From Vitellaria paradoxa (lineage: Eukaryota; Streptophyta; Magnoliopsida; Ericales; Sapotaceae): a stretch of DNA of 64,000 bases. The DNA is taken from contig CM034239.1 of the NCBI GenBank assembly GCA_019916065.1, forward strand, positions 48,249,812 through 48,313,811, written 5' to 3'. Shown piece after piece: positions 23,089-32,178 of this stretch (the first letter of the stretch is position 1; the number at the start of each line of letters is the position of its first letter). The position numbers were made by a program, and so were the translations under genes. The notes beneath the pieces are model-generated. The model was not told the origin of the DNA. It saw nothing but the letters and a program-made list of their open reading frames with translations, and made no database searches.

Positions 23089-23690
23089 TGGAAGACCCTT
23101 CAACATTTTTCACTTGGGCAATTGGATTTGGACGTGGTTGAGCAGGGAATTGACCTTTAGGTTGTGTAGTCAACGTTTGGGTTAAAAGAGTCAACTGTCC
23201 CCTAATGTCGTCCAAAGTTCTATTATTTTGAGCCCAAAGTGTGGATTGTGTGTTCATGAATTGTTGAAGTGTTTCTTCTGTGGACTTCTTATTTGGGGGA
23301 ATATATGGAGTATGAGAAGGTCCCACATTCTGAGGCAATCCTGGATTAGTGACTGAAACCTGAGGATTTGGAGGAGGTGGAGGATGATAAGATTGTGGCA
23401 TTTGAGCTGCTCCATCATTTCTCCAACTAAAATTTGGATGGTTCCTCACACCCGGATTATATGCTTCAGAATAGGGCTTTCCTCCCAAATTCTGTCCACG
23501 ATATGGAGGTCGGTATTGGTTTATTGCATGGATAGGAAGTTCACTAGATAGCTGATTTTGCACGACTTCTCTACATATGGGCATACTAGGACAATCATCC
23601 GTTCTATGAGATTGGCTATCACAAGCTACGCAATAGACATTTGCTACGAATTCTTTAACTATAGGTGTGTCCTTTTAATCTTAAGGGTCT
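23089..23690 (-). pseudogene. gag: A3 gag, zinc knuckle and C-terminal linker
   Basis: On the minus strand CVACDSQSHRTDDC (CX2CX4HX4C zinc knuckle, about 23590-23635) is followed by MPICREVVQNQ (23584) and a proline/glutamine-rich linker with PPPPPNPQ, STEETLQQFMNTQSTLWAQNN and FPAQPRPNP. It then runs through the joint at 23088 into LTR sequence. The frame differs from the capsid ORF upstream because of an indel near 23690. Everything 3' of this point (protease to polypurine tract) is deleted. Confidence 0.85.
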
Positions 23691-24578
23691 CTATTTCTCG
23701 GTCAGAGTTGCTAGTTTTGCCTTAAGATCATCGGTTTCACTTAAGTGATGCAAACCTCGAATAGGAGTACCACTAGTATTCTGAGTATTCTGAGGTCCCG
23801 TGGTATCCCAAGTTTGTGCATTTTCAGCTAAGAATTCAAAATATTCATAAGCTTCTTCAGGGGTTTTATCGTAAAACTGCCCATTGCACATTGTTTCCAC
23901 AAATTGTTTCAATTGTGGTGTCAGGGCTCCGTAGAAGATGCTAGCAAGACGCCAGACTTCAAATCCATGGTGAGGATAGGAATGTAAGAGAGTTTTAAAC
24001 CTCTCCCAACTTTGGTAGAATGTCTCACCATGTTGTGAAGCGAAGTTCAAAATCTGATGCTGAATTGCATCAGTTCTATTAGGTGGGAAAATTTTCTTTA
24101 AGAATTTGGCTTGCATTTTATCCCAGGTGCGAATAGAATTAGATGGTAGGAATTCAAACCATCTAGCAGCCTTATCTTGCAATGAAAATGGGAATAGCTT
24201 AAGAAATACGAGCTCTATTTGGCATCCTTGATCCTTTATAGTGACACAAATGTTCCTAAAGCGAGTTAAGTGGTCATATGGATTCTCAGAATCCATCCCA
24301 TGGAAAGTAGGTAACAATTGGATCATCCCTGGTTTAAAGTGAAAAGTTTGGTTTACAGGCCAAACTATGCAGGATTCAGGAGTATGCCTATTCTGCTGCA
24401 AGATATCTCTCAAGGATTGTCTTGCTGCGACAGCTTGATCTTCAGCAGCCATTTCTAATGGTGGAGTAGGAATCCTAGGAGTTTGAGTTTCTCCTAAAGA
24501 GGACTCTAATTCTAAAGGAACAGCTAATGATTCAGGGCGTAACAATCTACCGTCTTCCCCTCTAATCCAACTGTGCAT
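23691..24578 (-). CDS. gag: A3 gag N-terminus and capsid
   Basis: 295 codons. Residues 1-56 match the remnants in A1 and A2 (MHSWIRGEDG...ARQSLRD). Here the capsid follows: FHFKPGMIQLLPTFHGMDSENP, LKLFPFSLQDKAARWFEFLP, TWDKMQAKFLKKIFPPNRT, ETFYQSWERFKTLLHSYPHHGFEVW and YDKTPEEAYEYFEFLAENAQ, the typical plant gypsy gag capsid layout also seen in B and C. It ends early at LTEK, close to the zinc knuckle, by frameshift. This is the only family A copy here with a capsid. Confidence 0.85.
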   Translation of the reverse strand: MHSWIRGEDGRLLRPESLAVPLELESSLGETQTPRIPTPPLEMAAEDQAVAARQSLRDILQQNRHTPESCIVWPVNQTFHFKPGMIQLLPTFHGMDSENPYDHLTRFRNICVTIKDQGCQIELVFLKLFPFSLQDKAARWFEFLPSNSIRTWDKMQAKFLKKIFPPNRTDAIQHQILNFASQHGETFYQSWERFKTLLHSYPHHGFEVWRLASIFYGALTPQLKQFVETMCNGQFYDKTPEEAYEYFEFLAENAQTWDTTGPQNTQNTSGTPIRGLHHLSETDDLKAKLATLTEK

Positions 24579-24732
24579 AAGCCAAGCGAATCTTTCTAAG
24601 GAAAATTTAACTAAGAGAGATTAACTTTCAAATTTTTAAGTTTTAAAATTTTTTTGTTTTTGTTTTTTTTTTTTTTTTTTTTTAAAGAAGGAAAAAAAAA
24701 ATTCAAATTCTATCCTAAAGATTCTAAGAACC
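24579..24732 (-). other. A3 leader, left part (up to the B insertion)
   Basis: Same leader as A1 and A2, with an expanded T run (24662-24683). It is cut at 24732 by element B; the rest of the leader resumes at 38232. Confidence 0.85.
24728..24732. other. Target site duplication of B, left (GAACC)
   Basis: GAACC before the B LTR; GAACA after it at 38227-38231. The uninterrupted leader in A1 reads GAACC then taaaaac, so one base of the right copy has changed. Confidence 0.8.
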
Positions 24733-26254
24733 TGCTTGTTCTTGTTTAATTACCTCACTCCTAAGATAAAAGCTCAAATGAAAATTCAGATTATAAATTC
24801 AAATTTAAAGAAAATGTTAAGTGAGGTAAATCAAGACAAGTTTTCCCCCAAGTGCAAGGTGTGGTTGAAGCACAAAATAACTAGGTAAGTCCCAGGTCAT
24901 TTCCACAGGGATCTAGGGAGTAATGAAGTGAATGACTCTAATGGAGATTAATTTGGCAAAACACAACTCACAGAAAAATGTAAAATAGAAAATTAAAATC
25001 TGATTTGGTTGGTTGATGATTTTGAACTAACTTTCCAAAAGCAAAGTGAATTTAAACTAAAAGATTAAGTGATAAAAAAGGTTGAGCAAGGCAAGTTTAA
25101 TACCAATCCGAATGAATTTCAAGTGCCAAGAGTTTATAAATTACCAAATCAATTTGTACTGATTTTTGAGAAAATTAATTTCAATTGAAACAAACCATGG
25201 ATTAAACACTCAATGTGCATAACCTATTTTAAGGACAATAGGAGTTCTAATTCTAGCAACCCACATACAACAATGTCATGAGAGTTCTAAGTTAAGCAAC
25301 ACCTATGAACTCATCAATAGGATATACAAAGTTGGATTAATCGGGTCTTGAATCAATGAGTTCTAAGACACCCAGCTGCAAATTGACTTGATACTATAAG
25401 AACTCAAAGTAAATTCATGAAGTTCGGCCACTTGAGATTCATTGGAAGGGCATTACCCTTGCCTTGGCTCAAGAAATCTTAGTCGAGCATGTTAAAAAGA
25501 AGAAAAACAGAAGTGGAAATCTGATTCGAAGACATTACAATCTGAAATTGAAAGTTTAATGGATTTAGACTTGAAAATCTGATCACAGAAATTGGAATGA
25601 ATTCAAAGTGTAAATCTCAAAAACTCTAATGCCGAATTGAAATTCCAATGTAAAACTATGAACTCTCAATGAATTTCTCTCCAAAACTCCCTCTACGAAA
25701 TCTGAATTTTCTTCCCCAAAAATGTTCTCTGTCTTTTTTTTCGTCGCGTGGGTCTCACTCCACTTCTCTCTTCCTTCTCCTCTCTCTCTCCTCTAACCGA
25801 ATGTTGTCCTCATGATGGCTCCTTCTCTCTCCTATATCTTTTTTTCCTGATTTGCCCTCCCTGGATTGCAGGTTACATCACATGGGGAAGTTGGGGTCAC
25901 ATGGAATTCGTTGCTGTGAAGAAGCTTATATTCGAATACAGTAAAACCATATTCGAATATGATCCTCTGCTGCAGAAATTTCCAGAATAGTAATTCTGAT
26001 CTCTTTGCATTGATTTCAACTGAATTTTCTTCTTCTTCTGAAATAGCTTCAATCCTTTGATGTGTTATGCAGCATGCTTTCTTCTCAACATCCTCAATGT
26101 AGCTTAATTTCTTGTTCTTGTGATGGAAATCAACACATATTCCACTTTGGAGATATGGAGATGAAATCTGCACAAAACATAGATTTTATGTCTTTTTATG
26201 ATGTGTGCAAGTGTAATTTGAATGTATAAATATGTAACAATTGATGTCCAATCA
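24733..26254 (-). repeat. B 3' LTR
   Basis: 1,522 bp, TGCTTGTTCTTG...GTCCAATCA; close match to 36708-38226. Confidence 0.95.
25929..25959 (-). promoter_or_regulatory. B 3' LTR paired palindromes
   Basis: TATTCGAATA at 25929-25938 and 25950-25959, 21 bp apart, about 295 bp from the LTR 5' end. A weak TATA-like GATATAGG lies near 25830. Confidence 0.6.
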
Positions 26255-26293
26255 CACACCCCCCAACTACAACATTACTAGTCCCTAGTAATG
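26255..26293 (-). other. 3' polypurine tract and hairpin of B
   Basis: Minus-strand AGTTGGGGGGTGTG abuts the LTR. A perfect 9-bp hairpin CATTACTAG-GGA-CTAGTAATG lies at 26273-26293. Confidence 0.88.
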
Positions 26294-27962
26294 CTTCTAA
26301 TAGAAGAAATAGGAGAGAAATCCAAAAGCATTAATTTCATTTCAATTTGAATGATATTTCAGCTATTCATATGGAATTAGTCAACACCATAAGCAAAAAT
26401 TTTCATAAGCAAAGTTTAAAATTTAAAATTTTATAAGAGATGTGAAACTTGCCAAATGTGTGAAATGAATGTGAATGAATAGCAGCTTTTAACTCTATCA
26501 ATCTTAACATACATCTTTTAGAACTTCATTTAATTCTGAACTTTGCATTCCATTTCATTCCCAAGTTTTGACTTCAAATCTCACCTTGGAATTCACTCCA
26601 AAGAAAATAGAGCACACAAGGTTTCACTCAAGATGCCCCTATTAAGAGTAAATGTTCATCAAATTCTAGAAGGTGGCATCAACAAGTCAAAAACGATGTA
26701 TTCAAGAAAGAATTAGACTTGGCATAACTCCATGAAGGAATGATGTAGCAAAGTAATTTCAGAATTTTCACCATGATTCCCTAATTCCTAAATTTCACAA
26801 TTGAATGAAAATTCTTCCAAAGATCAATTAGGACTTGCAATGGGTTGTAATGGGGCCAAGAGGTTTAATAAGGTAATAGAAGGAAAGGATAAGGAATTCA
26901 AAACTGATTTGGAATACTGAAATAAACTTTCTTCCATCCTTCTCTAATTAAATTTTTTTTTTTTTTTTTTGAAATTGGAATTGACCTCAAGTGAATGTAC
27001 TTCAAAATTAAAAAAGTTTCCACCTTTTTGATTTTCTTTTTATCAACAATTTCCCTTAACAATTCCTTTTTCCTCATTCCATTCATTTTTCCTTCTTCTC
27101 ACCTCCAAATCCCAAAATGTTGTTCATTTCTCTTCCTTAATATTTTCAGTGTATTCCAATCTGTTAGGGAAGGCTAAAGAGCATTCATAATGGTTAAAGG
27201 TATGATGTGGTAAGAATAAAGAAGTATGAATGCTCTAATAAAGCTCAAACTTGGCTCCAAGGATGATGTTCATCAAAGAAAGGCATTCCAAGCTCAAATG
27301 TTAAGAAAAATGGCCTAATATCATTTCTATGATTTCATTCCATTCAACCATAAAAGTTAAGAATCAGAAGTCTAGTTCCATTCATCCATCACTTCACAAA
27401 CACCCAAAGCAAAATAGTATAAGTGGAGTTATTGAAGAAATTTGAAGTGCAAAAAGCTTGAGCTTTTGGAAAGCCCTTAGAGTAAATGAAGTCTCTCATG
27501 AACAAAGTTTAAGGCTCAAATATCTCACTTCAGGTTTTAAGTCTCCACTATATCTGGAAATCCATAAAACACATTATTCATTCATAAATTCATTCCTCAA
27601 GACAAATGTTAGATCAACAATCCTCAAACTAAATCCATTCACACACTTTTCAGCTTAAAAACACATGGCAACCACAACAACTCTTAAAATTCCATACTTC
27701 AACTCAGCTCAATCCAATTTATGCAAATGACATCACTAATTCCAAGAAAACAGAAATTTCATTCATTCCAAGTTGTAAGTTCAAAGTCATAGGTAGCAAA
27801 AGTAAAACAAAACAACTTAAACCTAATCAAAAGAAACAAACAGCAGGAACATTAATCCAAATCCTATTGTTGACAAAACATATTTGAAATATTCTGAAGA
27901 TTTGCTGTCAAAAATCTGGTTTCAAGGACAAAAGAGTCTGGATCATGGCTGAAGTACTGAAA
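26294..27962 (-). other. B 3' non-coding region
   Basis: No supported gene. A T run lies at 26951-26970. About 27280-27560 carries the blocks shared with A and C (atggcctaatatca, ccaaagcaaaatag, ttaagtctccact). Confidence 0.7.
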
Positions 27963-29342
27963 TTAAGCATTTCTCCCTTCTTGACTCCATTCGAATATGC
28001 TCTCCACCATTCGAATAAGCTTCTGCTGCCCCTGTCTCAGCTCACTCACTTCCCTCATCAGTACTTCTTGATTTTTCTGGATTAATGTCAACTTCTCCTC
28101 TGTGCTCATGGGGGCTGCTTCAGTTGCCTCCTCCTCTGCTGGCTGCTGCTGGTTGTTCTCAACTGCAGGTGGAGCAGCCTTCTTCAATTGTCCTCGACTT
28201 CGATTCATAGATATCTTGTCTATCAAAGGAGCAGCTTTCACAATGGCCATTCCTACCTCTTCCTCTATTCCCAAAAAGTGCTGAATTATCTCTGTAATTA
28301 AACCTCCAAAAGGCAGCCCAGCTGTGGATTCTGGTTTTTCTACCACATGAGAAATAACCAACCAAATGTGGTAAGGTAAATCCATGGGAATGCCTAACAA
28401 CATCTTTCCCATAATCATGGCTTGTTCAAGAGTGATGGTTGACTTGTAAGCATGGGGCAGAAATAAAGAACAGATCAGCATGTGAAGGATATTACTTTTG
28501 GGAGTAATTCCTGACTTGGACATCCTAGAAGTGGTCCATTGAGCTTGAGGGTTGGCTGTGAAGAGCCTAGCCAAATTGTCCTTATGCAATTGCTTCTCCC
28601 ATCGTACTTTTTGTTTAGGTGTGGATTCGGGTATTCTTTCAACAGGCAAGTGACCTATGAAAGAAATCTTCTCAAGATTCAAACTAATTCTCTTCCCTCT
28701 AACCTTAGAGTTTATCTCAGGTCTCCCATGAATCATACCCACTTCAGCATTTGAGTAAAACTCTCTCACATATGGTACCACAGCCCTCCTACTGGTTGTA
28801 ACCCAATGTACCCAGCCCCTTTGCTCAAATAATTCTAACAATTCATAGGGTGGTTCATTGTAATCCTCCAATTTAATTCCTCTTTCAGTCAACACAGCTC
28901 TCTTGCTGTAATTCTCATCATATTTCAGCTTTGAAGCTTTGTTGGAAAACCTCAAATTATCAAAAGAACCCTCATCAAAAAGATCATGGTCAGATTGTGC
29001 TTCAGGTTCATCCAAAAGAACATTTTCAGAGGTATGGACCTCATCCTCAGGAGCAGAGGTGTGTTCCTTAGTCGGCACATTCTCAGGAACTCCATCAGAG
29101 TTTTCCTTTTCAACATTAGAGACATGATCATCATGTCTCTCACTCAAACTCTCATTTCCTACAGAATGGAATGATTCTGTTCTAGAGGAAGACCTACGGT
29201 CTGATTTAGAAGATGACAGCTCATATGTTATGGGTTCCTGAACAACAAGTGAAGAACCCTTACCATGTTGGCTCAAAATCCTCATGCTCCTTCTTTTAGC
29301 CTTACCTTTGTAAGCCATCTTCTTCATCCTCTTTGGTGGCAT
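27963..29342 (-). CDS. B extra 3' (env-like) protein, intact
   Basis: 459 codons. Basic N-terminus (MPPKRMKKMAYKGKAKRR), an acidic and serine-rich region (about 40-130), then the conserved domain: KRAVLTERGIKLEDY, PPYELLELFEQRGWVHW, VPYVREFYSNA, NPQAQW, ILHMLICSLFLPHAY, MDLPYHIWLVISHVV and LPFGGLITEII. It ends in a predicted coiled coil (STEEKLTLIQKNQEVLMREVS). It resembles the plant-specific 'putative plant transposon protein' domain; function unproven. There is no signal peptide or clear membrane helix, so 'env-like' describes position only. The ATG at 29342 follows a spacer with its own promoter-like module. The basic head suggests nucleic-acid or nuclear association, which is inference. 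Confidence 0.85.
   Translation of the reverse strand: MPPKRMKKMAYKGKAKRRSMRILSQHGKGSSLVVQEPITYELSSSKSDRRSSSRTESFHSVGNESLSERHDDHVSNVEKENSDGVPENVPTKEHTSAPEDEVHTSENVLLDEPEAQSDHDLFDEGSFDNLRFSNKASKLKYDENYSKRAVLTERGIKLEDYNEPPYELLELFEQRGWVHWVTTSRRAVVPYVREFYSNAEVGMIHGRPEINSKVRGKRISLNLEKISFIGHLPVERIPESTPKQKVRWEKQLHKDNLARLFTANPQAQWTTSRMSKSGITPKSNILHMLICSLFLPHAYKSTITLEQAMIMGKMLLGIPMDLPYHIWLVISHVVEKPESTAGLPFGGLITEIIQHFLGIEEEVGMAIVKAAPLIDKISMNRSRGQLKKAAPPAVENNQQQPAEEEATEAAPMSTEEKLTLIQKNQEVLMREVSELRQGQQKLIRMVESIFEWSQEGRNA
27988..28017 (-). promoter_or_regulatory. Palindrome pair inside the 3' end of the B extra ORF
   Basis: CATTCGAATA at 27988-27997 and 28008-28017, spaced 20 bp, within codons for the last 20 residues. 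Confidence 0.4.
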
Positions 29343-29536
29343 TTTGCTTCAATTGATTCTCCACCCTTTATCAGAAATTCTCCAAAACTGTAAACCCTAG
29401 CTTCTTCAATCGCAGCTCTGTATCTGAATCTTCCTTTCAATGTCAACTCAAAATCTCACTCAGATAATCTGAAAGTAAAAGACTAGAAGAAGATGTGGAA
29501 TGGTGAAGGTTTCAGGGTCGTGGGCACCAGGGCTCG

Positions 29537-29634
29537 TATTCGAATAGAACAGGACCTTGAATGGGGCCACTCACGGGTATATACAGGATTTAAAACCGAC
29601 ATCATATTCGAATACCCAGACCCATATTCGAATA
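29537..29634 (-). promoter_or_regulatory. Candidate internal promoter of the B extra ORF
   Basis: TATTCGAATA at 29605-29614 and 29625-29634 (20 bp apart), then TATA-like GTATATAC (29577-29584) about 20 bp downstream on the minus strand, then one more TATTCGAATA at 29537-29546. The ATG is at 29342. Same order as in A and C. Confidence 0.55.
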
Positions 29635-29968
29635 CAGGTTATCAGCAATTTGTAATTCCAGTGTCCAGAAAACCAGAAATTCTTCCCCCATTTCTTAAGA
29701 ATACTCAAATTAAGTTTTGCCAACAGCTAGGATTCGAAAATTATTTCAAAAGAAATAACTAATTCAAGAAGAAGTTTTGCAATTTTTCCAAATTTTCAAA
29801 ATTTTTTTTTTTCAAATTTTCAACATATGCAAACTCAAACTGACATAAGCATGATCTTAATTCAATTCAAGCAATTCCAAATCATATCAAAACATTCTGA
29901 TCATATACAATCACTCAATTCAGCAAATTTCAGTAAAAATACTATTCACATCCACAAACTCAGATTGT

Positions 29969-30004
29969 GTCCCCCCCAACTAAAATCATGCATTGTCCTC
30001 AATG
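29969..30004 (-). other. Internal polypurine tract and hairpin of B
   Basis: Minus-strand AGTTGGGGGGGGACAC preceded by a CATTG-AGGA-CAATG hairpin (29991-30004), between integrase and the extra ORF. Confidence 0.6.
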
Positions 30005-30426
30005 TATTAAACCAGCAAATTAAAGAAAGGTTGGGGAAGTAACATACCTGAAGATTGTGAATGAAAATTCAACTTATTACCAAGAAATGAAAGCTGATAG
30101 TCAGCTGCTGTGACCAATTCCCCACCAACTTGTTTCCAAGCTCACATTTCAGCAAGTGGCAAGGCATTTAGTCCAGCTACTGCATGATCACAGCTGCAGT
30201 TGCAATTGCAACTGATCACATCAGATTTGAATGGATTCTTTTCATCAAGCAGATTCTTCACTTCCTCAGTTGAGTACTACTTGCAGCTGAAAACTGAAGG
30301 TTAGCAATAACCATATACAACCTCTTTTTTTTTTTTTTTTTTTTCACAAAAACAAAAGAAAACAGAAAATCAAAAGCATAACAGAACCTACACTACTATG
30401 ATACAAAATCAGAATCCTTTCTTCAT

Positions 30427-32160
30427 TCAAACAGAATTTGGGGGATCTTCAAGATCCCAACTCTCTACTTCAGCAACAAAATTCTCATGATACTCTTTCA
30501 ATCTCTGTCCATTCACTCTAAAAACATTCTTGGAGGTTGGATTTTGAATGTCAACAGCCCCAAACTCAGTGATGTTCTGAATCACATATGGACCACTCCA
30601 TCTGGACTTCAATTTCCCGGGAAACAAATGTAACCTTGAGTCATACAACAAAACCTTTTGACCCACAAACAACTCTCTTTTGAGGATATGTGTATCATGC
30701 CATTTCTTCACTCTATCCTTGGTGATCTTAGCATTCTCATATGCATCATTCCTAATCTCCTCAAGCTCATTTAGTTGCAATTTTCTTTGAAAACCAGATT
30801 CAGTGATGCTCTCATTAAAATGTCTCACTGCCCAAAAGGCCTTGTGTTCAAGTTCCACAGGAAGATGACAAGCTTTTCCATACACTAACCTATAAGGAGA
30901 CATGCCTAGGATAGTCTTGTAGGCAGTCCTATAAGCCCAAAGTGCATCAACCAATTTCAAAGACCAATCTTTCCTTGTGGGATTCACTGTTTTTTCAATG
31001 ATTCTTTTGATCTCTCTATTGGCTAATTCAGCTTGTCCACTTGTTTGGGGGTGGTAAGATGTTCCAACCTTGTGTAACACCCCATACTTCTTCATCAAAA
31101 GACCAACATGTCTATTGCAAAAATGTGTTCCCCTATCACTTATCATGGCCTTTGGCATTCCAAATCTTGAAAACACATTTTCCTTCAAAAATTTTATCAC
31201 TACCTTGTGGTCATTGGTCTTAGTTGGTATGGCTTCTATCCACTTTGAAACATAATCCACTGCCACTAAGATATACTCATTGCCAAATGAATTCACAAAT
31301 GGTCCCATAAAATCCATACCCCAACAATCAAAGATATCAAGCACATAAATGGGGTGAAGTGGCATCATGTTTCTCCTAGTGATCTTACCAAGCCTTTGAC
31401 ACCTATCACAAGCAACACAAAAGGCATGCACATCCCTAAACATGGTAGGCCAAAACAATCCACTCTGTAAAATCTTTGCCACTGTCTTCCTAGCTGAAAA
31501 ATGACCTCCACATGCAAGAGTATGACAAAAACTAATGACACTCTGGACTTCACTCTCGGGTATGCATCTCCTTATGACTTGATCTGAGCAATACTTAAAC
31601 AAATAAGGGTCATCCCAGAAAAAGTGTCTCACATTCCTAAAGAACTTCCTTCTATCCAGCATGGTCCAGTGAGAAGGCACAATACCTGAAGCTAGGTAGT
31701 TGGCTATATCTGCAAACCAAGGTACCTCAGAAGAGTCTATGTGGAACAACTGCTCATCAGGGAATGTCTCATTGATGGGAGAATCAAAAGATGCTAAATC
31801 CTGATGTGGGAGTCTAGAAAGGTGATCAGCAACTACATTTTCAACTCCCTTTTTGTCCTTGATTTCTAAATTAAATTCTTGAAGCAGAAGAATCCATCTA
31901 ATAAGTCTAGGCTTAGCATCAGGTTTGGTCAAGAGATACTTCAAAGCAGCATGGTCAGTGTATACTATGACATGGGAACCTACCAGGTATGATCTGAACT
32001 TGTCCAAGGCATATACTACTGCTAGCAACTCCTTCTCAGTAGTAGTGTAATTCCTTTGTGCTTCACTAAGGGTTTTGCTAGCATAGTACAACACATGTGG
32101 TCTCCTATCCCTCCTCTGTCCTAGCACTGCACCAATGGCACAATCACTAGCATCACACAT
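30427..32160 (-). CDS. pol: B RNase H and integrase (after an in-frame stop)
   Basis: 577 codons in the same frame as the upstream RT ORF. RNase H begins just before [15 protein letters not shown], with [18 protein letters not shown] and [11 protein letters not shown]. Integrase has zinc ligands in [10 protein letters not shown] and CVACDRCQ, catalytic regions [23 protein letters not shown] and the E in [15 protein letters not shown], then [21 protein letters not shown] and a C-terminal [10 protein letters not shown] domain. It ends LEDPPNSV. Complete apart from its separation from RT by the TAG at 32179. Confidence 0.93.
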   Translation of the reverse strand: MCDASDCAIGAVLGQRRDRRPHVLYYASKTLSEAQRNYTTTEKELLAVVYALDKFRSYLVGSHVIVYTDHAALKYLLTKPDAKPRLIRWILLLQEFNLEIKDKKGVENVVADHLSRLPHQDLASFDSPINETFPDEQLFHIDSSEVPWFADIANYLASGIVPSHWTMLDRRKFFRNVRHFFWDDPYLFKYCSDQVIRRCIPESEVQSVISFCHTLACGGHFSARKTVAKILQSGLFWPTMFRDVHAFCVACDRCQRLGKITRRNMMPLHPIYVLDIFDCWGMDFMGPFVNSFGNEYILVAVDYVSKWIEAIPTKTNDHKVVIKFLKENVFSRFGMPKAMISDRGTHFCNRHVGLLMKKYGVLHKVGTSYHPQTSGQAELANREIKRIIEKTVNPTRKDWSLKLVDALWAYRTAYKTILGMSPYRLVYGKACHLPVELEHKAFWAVRHFNESITESGFQRKLQLNELEEIRNDAYENAKITKDRVKKWHDTHILKRELFVGQKVLLYDSRLHLFPGKLKSRWSGPYVIQNITEFGAVDIQNPTSKNVFRVNGQRLKEYHENFVAEVESWDLEDPPNSV

Positions 32161-32178
32161 GATCTCAAATGGTAAAGT

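Larger units (their letters stand above)
29343..30426 (-). other. B spacer between integrase and extra ORF
   Basis: Non-coding. It contains the candidate internal promoter (29577-29634), the internal polypurine tract (29969-30004) and a T run at 30326-30343. Short ORFs are unsupported. Confidence 0.65.

Noticed and set aside
25748..26173. ORFs on both strands of the B LTRs (also 37642-38145) and C LTRs (41047, 53677)
   Set aside because: They overlap the palindromes and TATA-like sites of the LTR and resemble no known protein; identity between LTR copies explains their repetition.
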